A DNA stretch of 64,000 bases from Candidatus Ruminimicrobiellum bubulum. Lineage in GTDB: Bacteria; Elusimicrobiota; Endomicrobiia; Endomicrobiales; Endomicrobiaceae. Both the position numbers and the translations under genes were made by a program. Position 1 is the first letter of the stretch. Every line of letters begins with the position of its first letter. The DNA is taken from positions 1 to 64,000 of the forward strand of contig JAGCCP010000055.1 in the NCBI GenBank assembly GCA_017651625.1. Direction: 5' to 3'. Below are positions 17,668 through 27,075 of this stretch, piece by piece. The notes under the pieces were generated by a model that had not been told where the DNA came from, did no database searches, and saw nothing but the letters and a program-made list of their open reading frames with translations.

Positions 17668-18938
17668 TTTGTTTTGTTTAACTGTTGAGCTAAATTTTTA
17701 CCATCAATAATATTTTTTTCTATAAAAGAATATTCCCAATTACCGTATCTCCCGATACAATAAATGTTGTTTTCTTTTAAGAATTTGAATATGGTATCTA
17801 AAGTTTTTTTTCTGTCTTTGTTGAATATAACATAAGCATATTTCATATCTATTACGTTTATGTTTATTACTTCATCATCGGTATTCATTAGTCCTATTTT
17901 CTTTAATATAGGAATTATATTGTCGCAATTTTTTGTGTTAGACATCTCAATATATAAACTATAAGAATTTTTTGGTGCTAATTTCTTTGATACATTGGAA
18001 TATATACCAACTCTATAAAAAGGATATTCCTTTTCCGGTACATATATCCAATGAATATCTTTTATCATACTCGGTAAATTTTTTTTATATTTTATTCCTA
18101 AATTTATACATCTTGTAGATGTGCATTCTAATTGTTTTATAAGTTTTGATATGCTTTTCGGTAAATTTTTTATACTTAACAAAAGCTCTTTTAATGGTTG
18201 AGTCGATATTATATTATCATAAAAATAATATTTTCCGTCTGCATATATTTTTTTATTTTTTAAATCTATTGTTTCGACTTTTGAGTTTGTTATAATATTG
18301 CCTTTTAATTTTTTATAAAATCCGTCAATCATTGCCTGGCAACCGTTATCGGGGGGATAATAAAATGTGCTGTTATAACCGTATTTTTGTTCACTCTTTG
18401 TATATGTTGATTTTATTATTTCTTCTTGAGATGGTTTTGGAACAAAAGGTGCTGTCCATGCAGCCGTTAATTTTTTTAAATTATAATTCCATAATTTTTG
18501 ATTGTACGGTTGCATAAAATATTCTGTTATTCCGTCACCGAACGTTGCTTTTGCCCAATCTATAAAAGGCATATCTTCATATATTTTTATATTCTTTCTT
18601 TTCTTTATTCCGTCAATACATTTTTGTTTTTGTTTATCGGTAAGATAATATAAATTTGCTTGAAAAGGAAACGGCATTATTTTATCATTAAACAAAATTG
18701 CGGAATTTCTTTTAACTGTTAAAAGTTTTTTCCCTATAAGTTTTTCTATTAAAATTTTAATTTTTTTATCTTTTATGTGTATAAAATGTCCTGAGTAATC
18801 AAAAATAAATCCGTTTTCTTTTACGGATTTACATAATCCGCCGACACTTTTTTCTTTTTCAAAAATAATGAAAGGCTTTTTCGAAAAATATCCGAAAGAT
18901 AATCCTGAAATTCCTGCACCTATAACAATATTATTCAT
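17664..18938 (-). CDS. FAD-dependent NAD(P)-binding oxidoreductase, UDP-galactopyranose-mutase/amine-oxidase-like
   Basis: 424 residues with the dinucleotide-binding opening NNIVIGAGISGLSFGYF, the second FAD contact FEKEKSVGGLCKSV and the adjacent YSGHFIHIKD, as in the protoporphyrinogen-oxidase/UDP-galactopyranose mutase group. A C-terminal NIYCIGRYGNWEY marks the family's second FAD-binding region. In polysaccharide clusters these enzymes typically act on sugar nucleotides or lipid-linked sugars. It is placed between a GT4 and a polyprenyl-phosphate sugar-phosphate transferase. The exact substrate cannot be read from sequence. Confidence 0.75.
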   Translation of the reverse strand: MNNIVIGAGISGLSFGYFSKKPFIIFEKEKSVGGLCKSVKENGFIFDYSGHFIHIKDKKIKILIEKLIGKKLLTVKRNSAILFNDKIMPFPFQANLYYLTDKQKQKCIDGIKKRKNIKIYEDMPFIDWAKATFGDGITEYFMQPYNQKLWNYNLKKLTAAWTAPFVPKPSQEEIIKSTYTKSEQKYGYNSTFYYPPDNGCQAMIDGFYKKLKGNIITNSKVETIDLKNKKIYADGKYYFYDNIISTQPLKELLLSIKNLPKSISKLIKQLECTSTRCINLGIKYKKNLPSMIKDIHWIYVPEKEYPFYRVGIYSNVSKKLAPKNSYSLYIEMSNTKNCDNIIPILKKIGLMNTDDEVININVIDMKYAYVIFNKDRKKTLDTIFKFLKENNIYCIGRYGNWEYSFIEKNIIDGKNLAQQLNKTK

Positions 18939-18940
18939 GT

Positions 18941-19972
18941 TTAATCTACTTTAACCTTAGATAATCTTATTGAAAGAATAACTAATAATATTATAACTAA
19001 CGAAAAAATTAAATAAGAAATATTATCGTTAATATTTACTATTGTGTAAGAAAATATACCTAATATAGAGCATAAAATATATACAAATATCAAAATTTGT
19101 TTTCTTGAATAGCCCATTTTTTCAAGCCTTAAAGGAAAATGATCCTTGCTTCCTAAAAACGGATTTTTACCTTTTAACATTCTCATAATACTTACAAAGA
19201 TTGTTTCGTATATAGGAACAGCCAAGATAAGTAACGGAGCAAAAACACCTACCGGATTTATTTTCGTGTAAGATGTTCCCATTGCGATTGTCGCAAGAAT
19301 AAATCCTATAGATAAACTACCGGTATCTCCCATAAATATTTTTTTGCTTTTAGATAAATTAAAAGGAATAAAGCCCAAACAAGCGGCAAAAAGAGCAACA
19401 GCACAAAAATTAACATAAATCATTTCGCTCGGAAGAGCTATTATAAAGAAGAAAAAAGATGCAATAGCTGCAGTTCCGCAAGATAGTCCGTCCATAATAT
19501 CTATAAGATTAAACGCGTTTGAAAGTCCTATTATCCAAAACATACTTATTATTACAGACAATATATAATTTTCAATAAAATTTATTCTTATATCAAAACC
19601 TATTACAACAATGGCACAGGCAATAATTTGTATTAAAAATTTGAATTTAAAGCCAAGTCCGCCCTTTTTTATATCGTCACATAATCCCAATATTAACAAA
19701 AGAAAAGATCCTATTATCACAGATCTTAAATTTTTTAATGTACCTGTGGGGAAAGTTGTTATAAATCTTATAACAACCAAACTTATAACCCAACCGCTCC
19801 ATATTGCAAGACCCCCTAAATAAGGAGTGCTTATTTTGTGTGTTTTTACTGCTGTTGAAGGTTTATCATAGATATTAAAATGTATTGCGATATATCTAAA
19901 GAACGGAGTTAAAATAAGTGATAAGATATAAGCTGTAAAAAAAGTGATTAAATATAAAATATTGTTATCCAT
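18941..19972 (-). CDS. Polyprenyl-phosphate HexNAc-1-phosphate transferase (WecA/TagO/MraY family)
   Basis: 343-residue polytopic protein (about ten helices) with all MraY-superfamily motifs: an early KTHKISTPYLGGLAIW, the first aspartates LCDDIKKGGLG, NAFNLIDIMDGLSCG, FMGDTGSLSIGF, and the final cytoplasmic loop SKDHFPLRLEKMGYS. It should start a lipid-linked glycan by moving a sugar phosphate from UDP-HexNAc to undecaprenyl phosphate. The WecA/TagO subgroup is preferred over MraY because the context is glycan genes, not mur genes. It sits 2 nt upstream of the FAD oxidoreductase gene. Confidence 0.88.
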   Translation of the reverse strand: MDNNILYLITFFTAYILSLILTPFFRYIAIHFNIYDKPSTAVKTHKISTPYLGGLAIWSGWVISLVVIRFITTFPTGTLKNLRSVIIGSFLLLILGLCDDIKKGGLGFKFKFLIQIIACAIVVIGFDIRINFIENYILSVIISMFWIIGLSNAFNLIDIMDGLSCGTAAIASFFFFIIALPSEMIYVNFCAVALFAACLGFIPFNLSKSKKIFMGDTGSLSIGFILATIAMGTSYTKINPVGVFAPLLILAVPIYETIFVSIMRMLKGKNPFLGSKDHFPLRLEKMGYSRKQILIFVYILCSILGIFSYTIVNINDNISYLIFSLVIILLVILSIRLSKVKVD

Positions 19973-19975
19973 AAA

Positions 19976-20647
19976 TTAAAAAAGTTTTCTCCATTTATCA
20001 GTATCGTATTTTTCTTTACAAAGTTTTTGTGCCGAACTGATTTCGTCATTAGTTATATTCTTGTTTATTGTATCACATTTTAAAGTTTTCGATAAGTTGC
20101 TAAAAAATTCTTCCGTAAAAATATTAATTTGATTGATATTTAAATCTAAATGTATTGAGCCTTCAACAATTATTCTTTTACCTCTTCTTCTTTGACAAGA
20201 ACCAACGATTTTTTTACCATTGAGCATTAAATCGTCTTTATATAGAGTTTGAACACAAGAATAGTTTTGTGTGTTGTCGTTATGTAAAATTGTTTCATCG
20301 CAAAAAATATTTATTTTTTCTAAAGATTTTCTTATAGTTTCGTGAATTATTTTATAAGTAGCTTCCTGATCATAAATATAAGGCCATAAAGAGTCGGAAA
20401 CCACCAACGAATAAGATAAGTCTTTATTATGTAAAACTGATAACCCTCCCGTTAATCTTCTGATAACAGGAAAAGTATCGCTTTTATCTGTAGGAAATTT
20501 CTGGAAATATCCGATAGTGTATGAAGGTTTGGTCCATCTGTAAAAACGAAACGTTTCGTCAAAATTCTCTTTTGTAAGAAAAACTTCGTCAAGTGCAATA
20601 TTTATGTTACAATCTCTTGGTATATCACAAATGCATCTTAGTTTCAT
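19976..20647 (-). CDS. Lipoate-protein ligase A-like (BPL/LplA/LipB) protein
   Basis: 223 residues. The family substrate loop appears as VIRRLTGGLSVLHNKDLSYS (RRxTGG...H...LxYS) and the catalytic lysine region as NGKKIVGSCQRR (Lys146). N-terminal NIALDEVF and YRWTKPSYTIGYFQK are typical. It should attach lipoate or octanoate to lipoyl domains, or transfer octanoyl groups. It lacks the long C-terminal accessory domain of E. coli LplA, so it may be a LipM/LipL-type transferase. No lipoyl-domain protein is encoded nearby. It sits between the HD-GYP and the WecA-like genes, an odd operon partner. Confidence 0.82.
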   Translation of the reverse strand: MKLRCICDIPRDCNINIALDEVFLTKENFDETFRFYRWTKPSYTIGYFQKFPTDKSDTFPVIRRLTGGLSVLHNKDLSYSLVVSDSLWPYIYDQEATYKIIHETIRKSLEKINIFCDETILHNDNTQNYSCVQTLYKDDLMLNGKKIVGSCQRRRGKRIIVEGSIHLDLNINQINIFTEEFFSNLSKTLKCDTINKNITNDEISSAQKLCKEKYDTDKWRKLF

Positions 20648-20659
20648 ATCTGCTCTGAT

Positions 20660-21823
20660 TTATAATTCGTTATTATCGAATGCTTCAACAAAAGCATCTA
20701 CGACCAACGGACTGAATTGTCTGTTTTTGTTGGCCACAATTTCTTTAATAGCTTCTTTTCTATCCAGTCCTTTTCTGTAAGGTCTGTCCGAAGTCATTGC
20801 ATCATAGGCATCTGCAACGGAAATTATTGTGGCAATAAGCGGAATATCTTCACCTGAAAGGCCACATGGATATCCTGTTCCGTCATATCTTTCATGATGA
20901 TATTTTACACCTAAAGAAATATCTTTAAATTCTTTTATCGGTTCCAAAATTTCAGCACCGAGCGTAGGATGTTTCTCAACCAATTTTATTTCTTCGGGCA
21001 ATAATTTCCCGCTTTTGTTTAAAATACTTTCGGGAATACCGATTTTGCCGATATCATGTAATAATGCAGAAATCCTCACCATATTTTCAAAGTCTTCATA
21101 ATCTTTAAGCTTTTCTTGAGGAATATACTTCAATAAAGTTATGGAATATTTCATAACTCTCTCTGTATGACCGTGTGTATATGAGTTTTTTATATCAATA
21201 GCCGTCGCAAGAGTTTCAACCGTATTTAAAAGAAGTTGTTTGTTTATATCCAATTGCTTTTTTATGTCATCGAATAATTTTGCATTTTGTATTGCCATAA
21301 CAACATCGGAAGAAAGAATAGTTAAAAATTCCAAATCCTCTTTGTTGAAGAAAGTCCCGTCTGTTTTATTTCCTATAAAGAAAACAACCATAAGATCTTT
21401 CCTGAAAAATCCGGGTACAATTAACTGAGCTTTATACATAGATGTTTCATCTTCAAGATTTGTAAGTAAATTATAAATATGCTCGTTATCTTTATATTTT
21501 TCTTTTAAAACTTTAATATCGGAAACTAAAAGATATTCTTTGTTTTCGTTTATATCTTTGTTTAAAAAGAATTGAATAATAGGATTATTATTTGTTATTT
21601 TTGTAAATCCTACCGGAATTTTTAGACCTTTTTTGCCGCTGGATACCGTTATAACATATTCTTTTTTAATTTTATTATACAGGAATAAACCGGAATGTTT
21701 TACTCCGAGATTTCTTGTAACGGTTCTCAAAACTAATTTAGACAAAAGATTAGGATCGTGAACCAAAATCATTTGTTTGGCTGTTTGTGAAAGATAGAGT
21801 CTGTAATCTTTTTTTTGTTCCAT
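20660..21823 (-). CDS. GAF-domain HD-GYP phosphodiesterase-like protein
   Basis: 387 residues. A GAF-like sensor region spans about residues 20-185 and a complete HD-GYP domain follows: SYTHGHTERV, LLHDIGK (His256-Asp257), KHPTLGAEIL, HHERYDGTGYP (309-319) and VADAYDAMTSDRPYRK. HD-GYP proteins hydrolyse cyclic di-GMP (or related dinucleotides), and the ligand-binding and metal residues appear intact. The upstream neighbours are a lone receiver and a histidine kinase, so it could be the output of that signalling module even though it has no receiver domain itself. No GGDEF cyclase is visible in this window. Confidence 0.9.
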   Translation of the reverse strand: MEQKKDYRLYLSQTAKQMILVHDPNLLSKLVLRTVTRNLGVKHSGLFLYNKIKKEYVITVSSGKKGLKIPVGFTKITNNNPIIQFFLNKDINENKEYLLVSDIKVLKEKYKDNEHIYNLLTNLEDETSMYKAQLIVPGFFRKDLMVVFFIGNKTDGTFFNKEDLEFLTILSSDVVMAIQNAKLFDDIKKQLDINKQLLLNTVETLATAIDIKNSYTHGHTERVMKYSITLLKYIPQEKLKDYEDFENMVRISALLHDIGKIGIPESILNKSGKLLPEEIKLVEKHPTLGAEILEPIKEFKDISLGVKYHHERYDGTGYPCGLSGEDIPLIATIISVADAYDAMTSDRPYRKGLDRKEAIKEIVANKNRQFSPLVVDAFVEAFDNNEL

Positions 21824-21826
21824 ATT

Positions 21827-22183
21827 TTATATGTAAGTGAAAACTTTCTTTTTGAAATCCGCAAGATCTATAGGTTTTTGTATGTAATCCGTAGCACCAA
21901 ATTCAAGTACTTTGGATTGATTATCTGAACTTATACTGCCGGTAATAATTACTACTTTAGCATCCGGATTAATGGCTTTGATTCTTTTTAATACTTCAAT
22001 GCCGCTGATACCACCTAAATGTACATCGAGAAAAACACAATCAAAATGGTCTGTTTTGTATTTTTCTAACGCATCTTCTCCGGAAATAGCCAAAACACTA
22101 TCTATGTTAAGTCTTTTTAAAAACCTACCCATAAAAGCGACTATTTCTTCTTCATCATCAACAATCAAAACTTTTTTACTCAA
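21827..22183 (-). CDS. Single-domain response regulator (CheY-like receiver)
   Basis: 118 residues, receiver domain only. KVLIVDDEEEI carries the acidic Mg-binding pair (Asp9/Asp10), DCVFLDVHLGG holds the phosphoacceptor Asp53, VVIITGS has Thr81, and YIQKPIDL has Lys103. With no output domain it must act by protein contact, most simply with the adjacent HD-GYP protein, or as a phosphorelay shuttle for the kinase upstream. It lies 3 nt before the HD-GYP gene. Confidence 0.93.
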   Translation of the reverse strand: MSKKVLIVDDEEEIVAFMGRFLKRLNIDSVLAISGEDALEKYKTDHFDCVFLDVHLGGISGIEVLKRIKAINPDAKVVIITGSISSDNQSKVLEFGATDYIQKPIDLADFKKKVFTYI

Positions 22184-22223
22184 AGTTAATACCTCTTATT
22201 CAAAATAAGATTATAACAAATGC

Positions 22224-24371
22224 TTATAAATTTGGCAACTCGATCGTAATGTCTGTTCCAACCATATATTTCGATTCAAACCAAATTTTTCCTTTATGAT
22301 TTTCCGCTATCATTCTTTTAACGATATACATACCTATACCTGTTCCTGATTTACAAGAAGCTTTTGTTGTAAAAAAAGGAATAAATATTTTACCGGTATG
22401 TTCTTCTTTTATACCTATACCGTTATCGGATATTTTTATAACGGTTTTGTTTTCCTTATGTGTTAAAGATATATCTATTTTAGGGATATATTTTATCAAT
22501 TCATCTTTATTTAAAGTTTTTTGCTTTTCTTCTATTGCTTCAAAAGCATTGTCTATAAGATTATAAACAACCTCGGTTATTTGAGATTTTACTCCGAGAA
22601 CGGTATCAGTATCTTTAAAATTTTTTGTTATTGTAAGTTTGTCGGGAAGATGATGTTTTACTTTTAACATTTCATAAGCAACATCTATAACTTCCTTAAA
22701 TATAAAGGTTTCAAACATTCTATGTTTTGTTTTCATTTTTGCAAAATCAAGGATTCCTTTTATAACTTCATCGGTTTTTGTTATATTACTTTTTAACGAT
22801 TCCGCAAGTTCATTTATATATTTGAATGTATCTTGAAGTTGTTTGCTTCCGTTTAAATATGTTTCGTTATTCTCTTCGAAATCTTTAACTTCGAATTTTA
22901 ATTCTCCGGAGATTAAAGAAAATTGATTTAATCTGTTTCTTATTTGATGTGCGACACCTTCTGCAAGACCACCGATAGATGCGAGTTTTTCCGCTGCGAA
23001 TATTTTTTCTTGAGCTTGTTTATATTCATCGAAAAACAAACAGTTTTCCATTGCAAGAGAAGTCTGTCGTGCGAGCATTTTAAATATCGACATATCTTCT
23101 TTTGTGAAAACATCGTTGTTGTTTTTTTCTCCTATTATCATAAAACCTTTAACACCGTCATAAAAAGATGGAATTATAAGAGCCGGTCTGAATGGTAAAA
23201 TTACAGAATTTGCTATAAATTGCGGCATCTCATCAAATAAAAAAGGATCTTCTTTATGTTTGATAAAATTTATAAAAGGGTGGTCGTAATCATAAGAAAA
23301 CATTAATTCTTCATTTGTTTGATGATAGAATCTTATTATTTTTATTTCAAAACATTTCTTTTCTTTATCTTCCAAAAAAAGAGCTACGAAAGATACTTTT
23401 ATTGTTTTTAAAAGAATCATTGATATAAGTTTTAATAATCTGTCGAGATTGTGTTCTTTTGCCATACCGCTTGCGGCATGTATCAACAATGTTTGGTAAT
23501 GTTTATTTTGTGCAAAAAGAATTTTTTCCGTTTTTGATATTATCTTTTTATATACAAGGAAGAACCCTATTGTAAGTATAAATGTTATAAGGTTTGAAAC
23601 GTGTATGTTTGTTGAATAAATTAAAATATAATTAGACAATATAAGAACCAAAAACAGCATGAATAAGAATATGAGTATTTTTATTGAAGCTATTTTTATA
23701 TTTGTGAAATTGTAACTTGATATTATTATCGTTGTTGCTATTAAGAAGAATATTGTTGTTAAATAAAAAACAGGTTCAAAACTGAAAATGTTATAAAAGA
23801 ATAAATTATCGAATATAAATAGTATAAAATATACACCATATACCAAAATCAAATAAATAATTCTTTGCTTTTGAATCGAAGTTATTTCGTCATTTTGTAT
23901 GTTTTTATATGCCGAATGTATTGAACCGATAAAAAATATGGCAGCGAAAATAAGAAAAACAAAATGAAATTTCCCTGCAACAGGATAAACACCCCACTGA
24001 TTTGTTTCTATTGATGATATTATTAAATTCGAGAATATGGTTAAGAATACAAATAATATTGTTATTACCGTGAGTAAAAAAAGAATATGTTTTTTTAATT
24101 TTATATTTACAAAATTAAACAAAAACAGTGTTGCAAAAAAAGGAACAAGGACTATTCCGATAAAACCTAAATGTCCCAATAAATAAGAAGTTTTTTCATC
24201 TTGGCTGGAATACATTATTGCATATGAAATTAACCACAATAAAAAAGAAGAACTTAAAGCAGAAAATATGTATGAATTAGAATTTGCTTTGTTCTTATAA
24301 AAAACAAATAGTGTTAAAAAAGTTATTATCGCTACAGATAAATATATAAAAAATTGATATAAAGTATACAT
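22224..24371 (-). CDS. Membrane sensor histidine kinase with 7TM-like input and GAF domain
   Basis: 715 residues. Residues 1-285 contain about nine hydrophobic helices resembling the 7TM histidine-kinase input region. A GAF domain (about 290-445) follows, then a dimerisation helix with the phosphoacceptor GLAEGVAHQIRNRLNQF (His475), then the ATPase domain with NLIDNAFEAIEEK (N box), KISDNGIGIKEE (G1), FFTTKASCKSGTGIGMYIV (F/G2) and the terminal GTDITIELP. It should autophosphorylate and pass phosphate to the receiver encoded 40 nt downstream. The start codon is nearly at the predicted transcription start and no SD is visible. Confidence 0.92.
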   Translation of the reverse strand: MYTLYQFFIYLSVAIITFLTLFVFYKNKANSNSYIFSALSSSFLLWLISYAIMYSSQDEKTSYLLGHLGFIGIVLVPFFATLFLFNFVNIKLKKHILFLLTVITILFVFLTIFSNLIISSIETNQWGVYPVAGKFHFVFLIFAAIFFIGSIHSAYKNIQNDEITSIQKQRIIYLILVYGVYFILFIFDNLFFYNIFSFEPVFYLTTIFFLIATTIIISSYNFTNIKIASIKILIFLFMLFLVLILSNYILIYSTNIHVSNLITFILTIGFFLVYKKIISKTEKILFAQNKHYQTLLIHAASGMAKEHNLDRLLKLISMILLKTIKVSFVALFLEDKEKKCFEIKIIRFYHQTNEELMFSYDYDHPFINFIKHKEDPFLFDEMPQFIANSVILPFRPALIIPSFYDGVKGFMIIGEKNNNDVFTKEDMSIFKMLARQTSLAMENCLFFDEYKQAQEKIFAAEKLASIGGLAEGVAHQIRNRLNQFSLISGELKFEVKDFEENNETYLNGSKQLQDTFKYINELAESLKSNITKTDEVIKGILDFAKMKTKHRMFETFIFKEVIDVAYEMLKVKHHLPDKLTITKNFKDTDTVLGVKSQITEVVYNLIDNAFEAIEEKQKTLNKDELIKYIPKIDISLTHKENKTVIKISDNGIGIKEEHTGKIFIPFFTTKASCKSGTGIGMYIVKRMIAENHKGKIWFESKYMVGTDITIELPNL

Positions 24372-24381
24372 AACTCAATAG

Positions 24382-24410
24382 ATTATATGAAAACTCTTTA
24401 TATTTTTCAA
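24382..24410 (-). promoter_or_regulatory. Promoter for the kinase/HD-GYP/glycan operon (minus strand)
   Basis: Read on the minus strand: TTGAAA (24410-24405), 17-nt spacer, TATAAT (24387-24382). The ATG of the kinase is only 10 nt beyond the -10, so transcription should begin 3-4 nt before the start codon. This gives a nearly leaderless message. Confidence 0.7.
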
Positions 24411-24421
24411 TATAAATCTTC

Positions 24422-24450
24422 TTGCTAAAACCTCAAAAAACTGATAAAAT
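24422..24450 (+). promoter_or_regulatory. Promoter for the nucleotidyltransferase/mutase operon
   Basis: TTGCTA (24422-24427), a 17-nt spacer ending in TGA, and TAAAAT (24445-24450), so it is also an extended -10. It fires away from the kinase promoter, from which its -35 is only 11 nt distant, so the two promoters may interfere or be co-regulated. Confidence 0.65.
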
Positions 24451-24509
24451 TATAAAATCTAAATATATATTGATTTTTTAAATAAAAATAAAAATTTGAG
24501 AGGTGCAAA

Positions 24510-27014
24510 ATGCAAGCTGTAATTATGGCAGGCGGTTTTGGTACAAGGTTAAGACCTATTACTTGCAGTATTCCTAAGCCCATGGCATTAGTTGCGAACA
24601 GACCTATGTTGAGTCACATTATCGAATTGTTGAAAACGCATAACTTCAACGATTTGACGATGATGCTATATTATCAACCGGAAATAATTAAAAATTATTT
24701 TAAAGATGGTAAAGATTTGGGAGTATCGATAAAGTATTTAAGACCGGAAGCAGATCTCGGACCGGCCGGGAGTGTTGGTTTTGCAAGAGAAAATATTACG
24801 GATACTTTTTTGGTTATATCCGGTGATGTGTTGACGGATTTCGATATTTCAAAAGCAATAGAATACCATAAAAAGAAAAAAGCAATTGCGACAATGGTTT
24901 TAACAAGGGTGGAAAATCCTTTACAGTTCGGTGTGGTTATTACCGATAAAGACGGCAAAGTTGAAAGATTTTTGGAAAAGCCGTCTTGGGGTGAAGTTTT
25001 TTCCGATACAATAAATACAGGTATTTATATTCTGGAACCGGAAGTTTTCAATTATATTCCCGAAAATAAAGATGTAGATTTTTCAAAGAATTTGTTTCCT
25101 CAATTGTTGAAGGAAGGTAAAGCATTATATGGTTATATTGCAGATGGTTATTGGAAAGATATCGGTAACCACGATGAATATAGATTTGCTCATTACGATA
25201 TATTAGACGAGAAAGTTAAGATCAATGTATTGGGTACAAAGAAAAAAATCAATGGTAAAACGGTTATACTTGGTAAAAATGCCGTGATAGAAGATGGTGT
25301 TGTTGTTGATGACAACGTAATTGTCGGAGACAATACAACAATAAAAAAAGGAGCTAAAATCGGGAAATCCGTTATCGGTTCAAATGTTGTTGTGGAAGAA
25401 AATGCCTTGGTTTTGGGTTCTGTAATTTGGGACGATGTAAATATAGGTTCTAAAGCAAGTTTAAAAGAGGTTGTTATAGGTAACTCTACAAAAATAGAAA
25501 AAGGTGCTTCTGTACAAGTAGGTTCTATTATAGCCGATGAATGTATTATCGGTGAAAAAGCTACTATAAGAGCAAACCTGAGAATATGGCCTCACAAAAT
25601 TGTTGAAAAAGGTGCAATTCTTTCTTCAAGTTTGGTATGGGGAGCAAAATGGAATAAGGCATTGTTTAATGCTTACGGAAGTATTTCCGGGTTAGGTAAC
25701 ATAGAAATTACTCCTGAATTTGCTGCAAAAATCGGTTCTGCTTACGGAGCTTATGTAGGTGGCGGAGCTTATGTTGTAATTTCAAGAGACGATCATAGAA
25801 CTACCAGAATGATAAAAAGAGGAATTATATCAGGTATTCTATCTGCAGGTGTAAATGTAGGTGATATGTTAAATGCTCCTATACCTGTTGCAAGATATGA
25901 AATAGGTAATGATGGTGAAATAGGCGGTATTCATATAAGACAATCTCCTTACGATGCTAAACTTATAGATATAAAATTCTTTGATAAATTCGGTAGTGAT
26001 ATATCCATAAGTCAAGAAAAATCCATTGAACAACTTTTTTTCAGAGAGGATTTTAAGAGGGCAGATATGGATAATGTAGGTATGATTACTGTTCCTCCGA
26101 GGGCAAACGAGTTTTATAAAACAGGATATTTAAACACAATTCAGAAAAAAGAAGCGGTAACTAAAAAAGGAATGAAAATAGTTGTTGATTATGCGCATTC
26201 AACAGCATCTCTTGTTTTCCCTACAATATTGGGTGAGTTAGGTATAGATGTTGTTGCGTTGAATGCTTATATAGATGCTAAGAAAATAACAAAAAGTAAA
26301 GAAGAATTTGATCATTCTTTAAATCAGTTGTCCGATATCGTAACTACATTAAAGGCGGATGTTGGTTTCTTGTTTGATAATGGTGCAGAAAAAGTATTCC
26401 TCGTGGATGAAAGGGGAAAAATTATAGATAACGATATGGCAATGCTTGTTATGGCTTATTTGGTTATGTCCACATATAAGAAAGGAACAATAGCAGTTCC
26501 TGTTACGGTATCATCTGTTATAGATGAACTTGCAAGACAGTTTGACTTTAAAATTATAAGAACCGGAACAAGTCCGAGAAGCATAATGAAAGCATCAAAA
26601 GAAAAAGATGTAATTTTTGTTGCTGATTGTAATGGCGGATTCATATTCCCTGAATTTCAAAATTCATTTGATGCAATGTATGCCGTAGGTAACTTAATAA
26701 AAATGTTATCTCAAACGGAGTTTGCAATCAGTATGATAAGAAGAGAAATTCCGTCATTTGAAGTTCTTCATAAAACAATACCTTGTTCGTGGGACAAGAA
26801 AGGTCAAACCATGAGAAATGCAATAGAATATGCAAAAGGCAAAAAAACGGAACTTATAGATGGTGTAAAAATATTTTTAGATAACGGTTGGGTATTACTT
26901 CTTCCGGATCCTGATGAAGCATATTTCCATATTTGGGCAGAAGCAAGAGATAAAACAACCGCAAAAGGTTTTATAGATATTTATACGGACAAAATAACAG
27001 AGTGGCAAAAATAA
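24510..27014 (+). CDS. Sugar-1-phosphate nucleotidyltransferase fused to a degenerate phosphohexomutase domain
   Basis: 834 residues in three parts. Residues 1-235 are a nucleotidyltransferase with AVIMAGGFGTRLRPIT, PKPM and an active-site SGDVLTDFD. Residues about 250-390 are left-handed beta-helix hexapeptide repeats (for example VVDDNVIVGDNTTIKKGAKI). Residues about 395-834 have the alpha-D-phosphohexomutase fold. In the mutase part the serine loop is IHIRQSPYDA, with Ser479 kept where TASHNP is expected. The metal loop DGDADR is replaced by DNGAEK (623-628), and the sugar loop GGEESG is replaced by DCNGG. It is annotated in many genomes as mannose-1-phosphate guanylyltransferase/phosphomannomutase. 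The mutase part is probably inactive, so the enzyme likely makes only GDP- or UDP-/dTDP-sugar. Confidence 0.88.
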   Translation: MQAVIMAGGFGTRLRPITCSIPKPMALVANRPMLSHIIELLKTHNFNDLTMMLYYQPEIIKNYFKDGKDLGVSIKYLRPEADLGPAGSVGFARENITDTFLVISGDVLTDFDISKAIEYHKKKKAIATMVLTRVENPLQFGVVITDKDGKVERFLEKPSWGEVFSDTINTGIYILEPEVFNYIPENKDVDFSKNLFPQLLKEGKALYGYIADGYWKDIGNHDEYRFAHYDILDEKVKINVLGTKKKINGKTVILGKNAVIEDGVVVDDNVIVGDNTTIKKGAKIGKSVIGSNVVVEENALVLGSVIWDDVNIGSKASLKEVVIGNSTKIEKGASVQVGSIIADECIIGEKATIRANLRIWPHKIVEKGAILSSSLVWGAKWNKALFNAYGSISGLGNIEITPEFAAKIGSAYGAYVGGGAYVVISRDDHRTTRMIKRGIISGILSAGVNVGDMLNAPIPVARYEIGNDGEIGGIHIRQSPYDAKLIDIKFFDKFGSDISISQEKSIEQLFFREDFKRADMDNVGMITVPPRANEFYKTGYLNTIQKKEAVTKKGMKIVVDYAHSTASLVFPTILGELGIDVVALNAYIDAKKITKSKEEFDHSLNQLSDIVTTLKADVGFLFDNGAEKVFLVDERGKIIDNDMAMLVMAYLVMSTYKKGTIAVPVTVSSVIDELARQFDFKIIRTGTSPRSIMKASKEKDVIFVADCNGGFIFPEFQNSFDAMYAVGNLIKMLSQTEFAISMIRREIPSFEVLHKTIPCSWDKKGQTMRNAIEYAKGKKTELIDGVKIFLDNGWVLLLPDPDEAYFHIWAEARDKTTAKGFIDIYTDKITEWQK

Positions 27015-27075
27015 ATTAAGTATTTTGAAAATAACAGAAATTTAAATTAGATAAATTAGGTAAAGAGGTAAAAAA

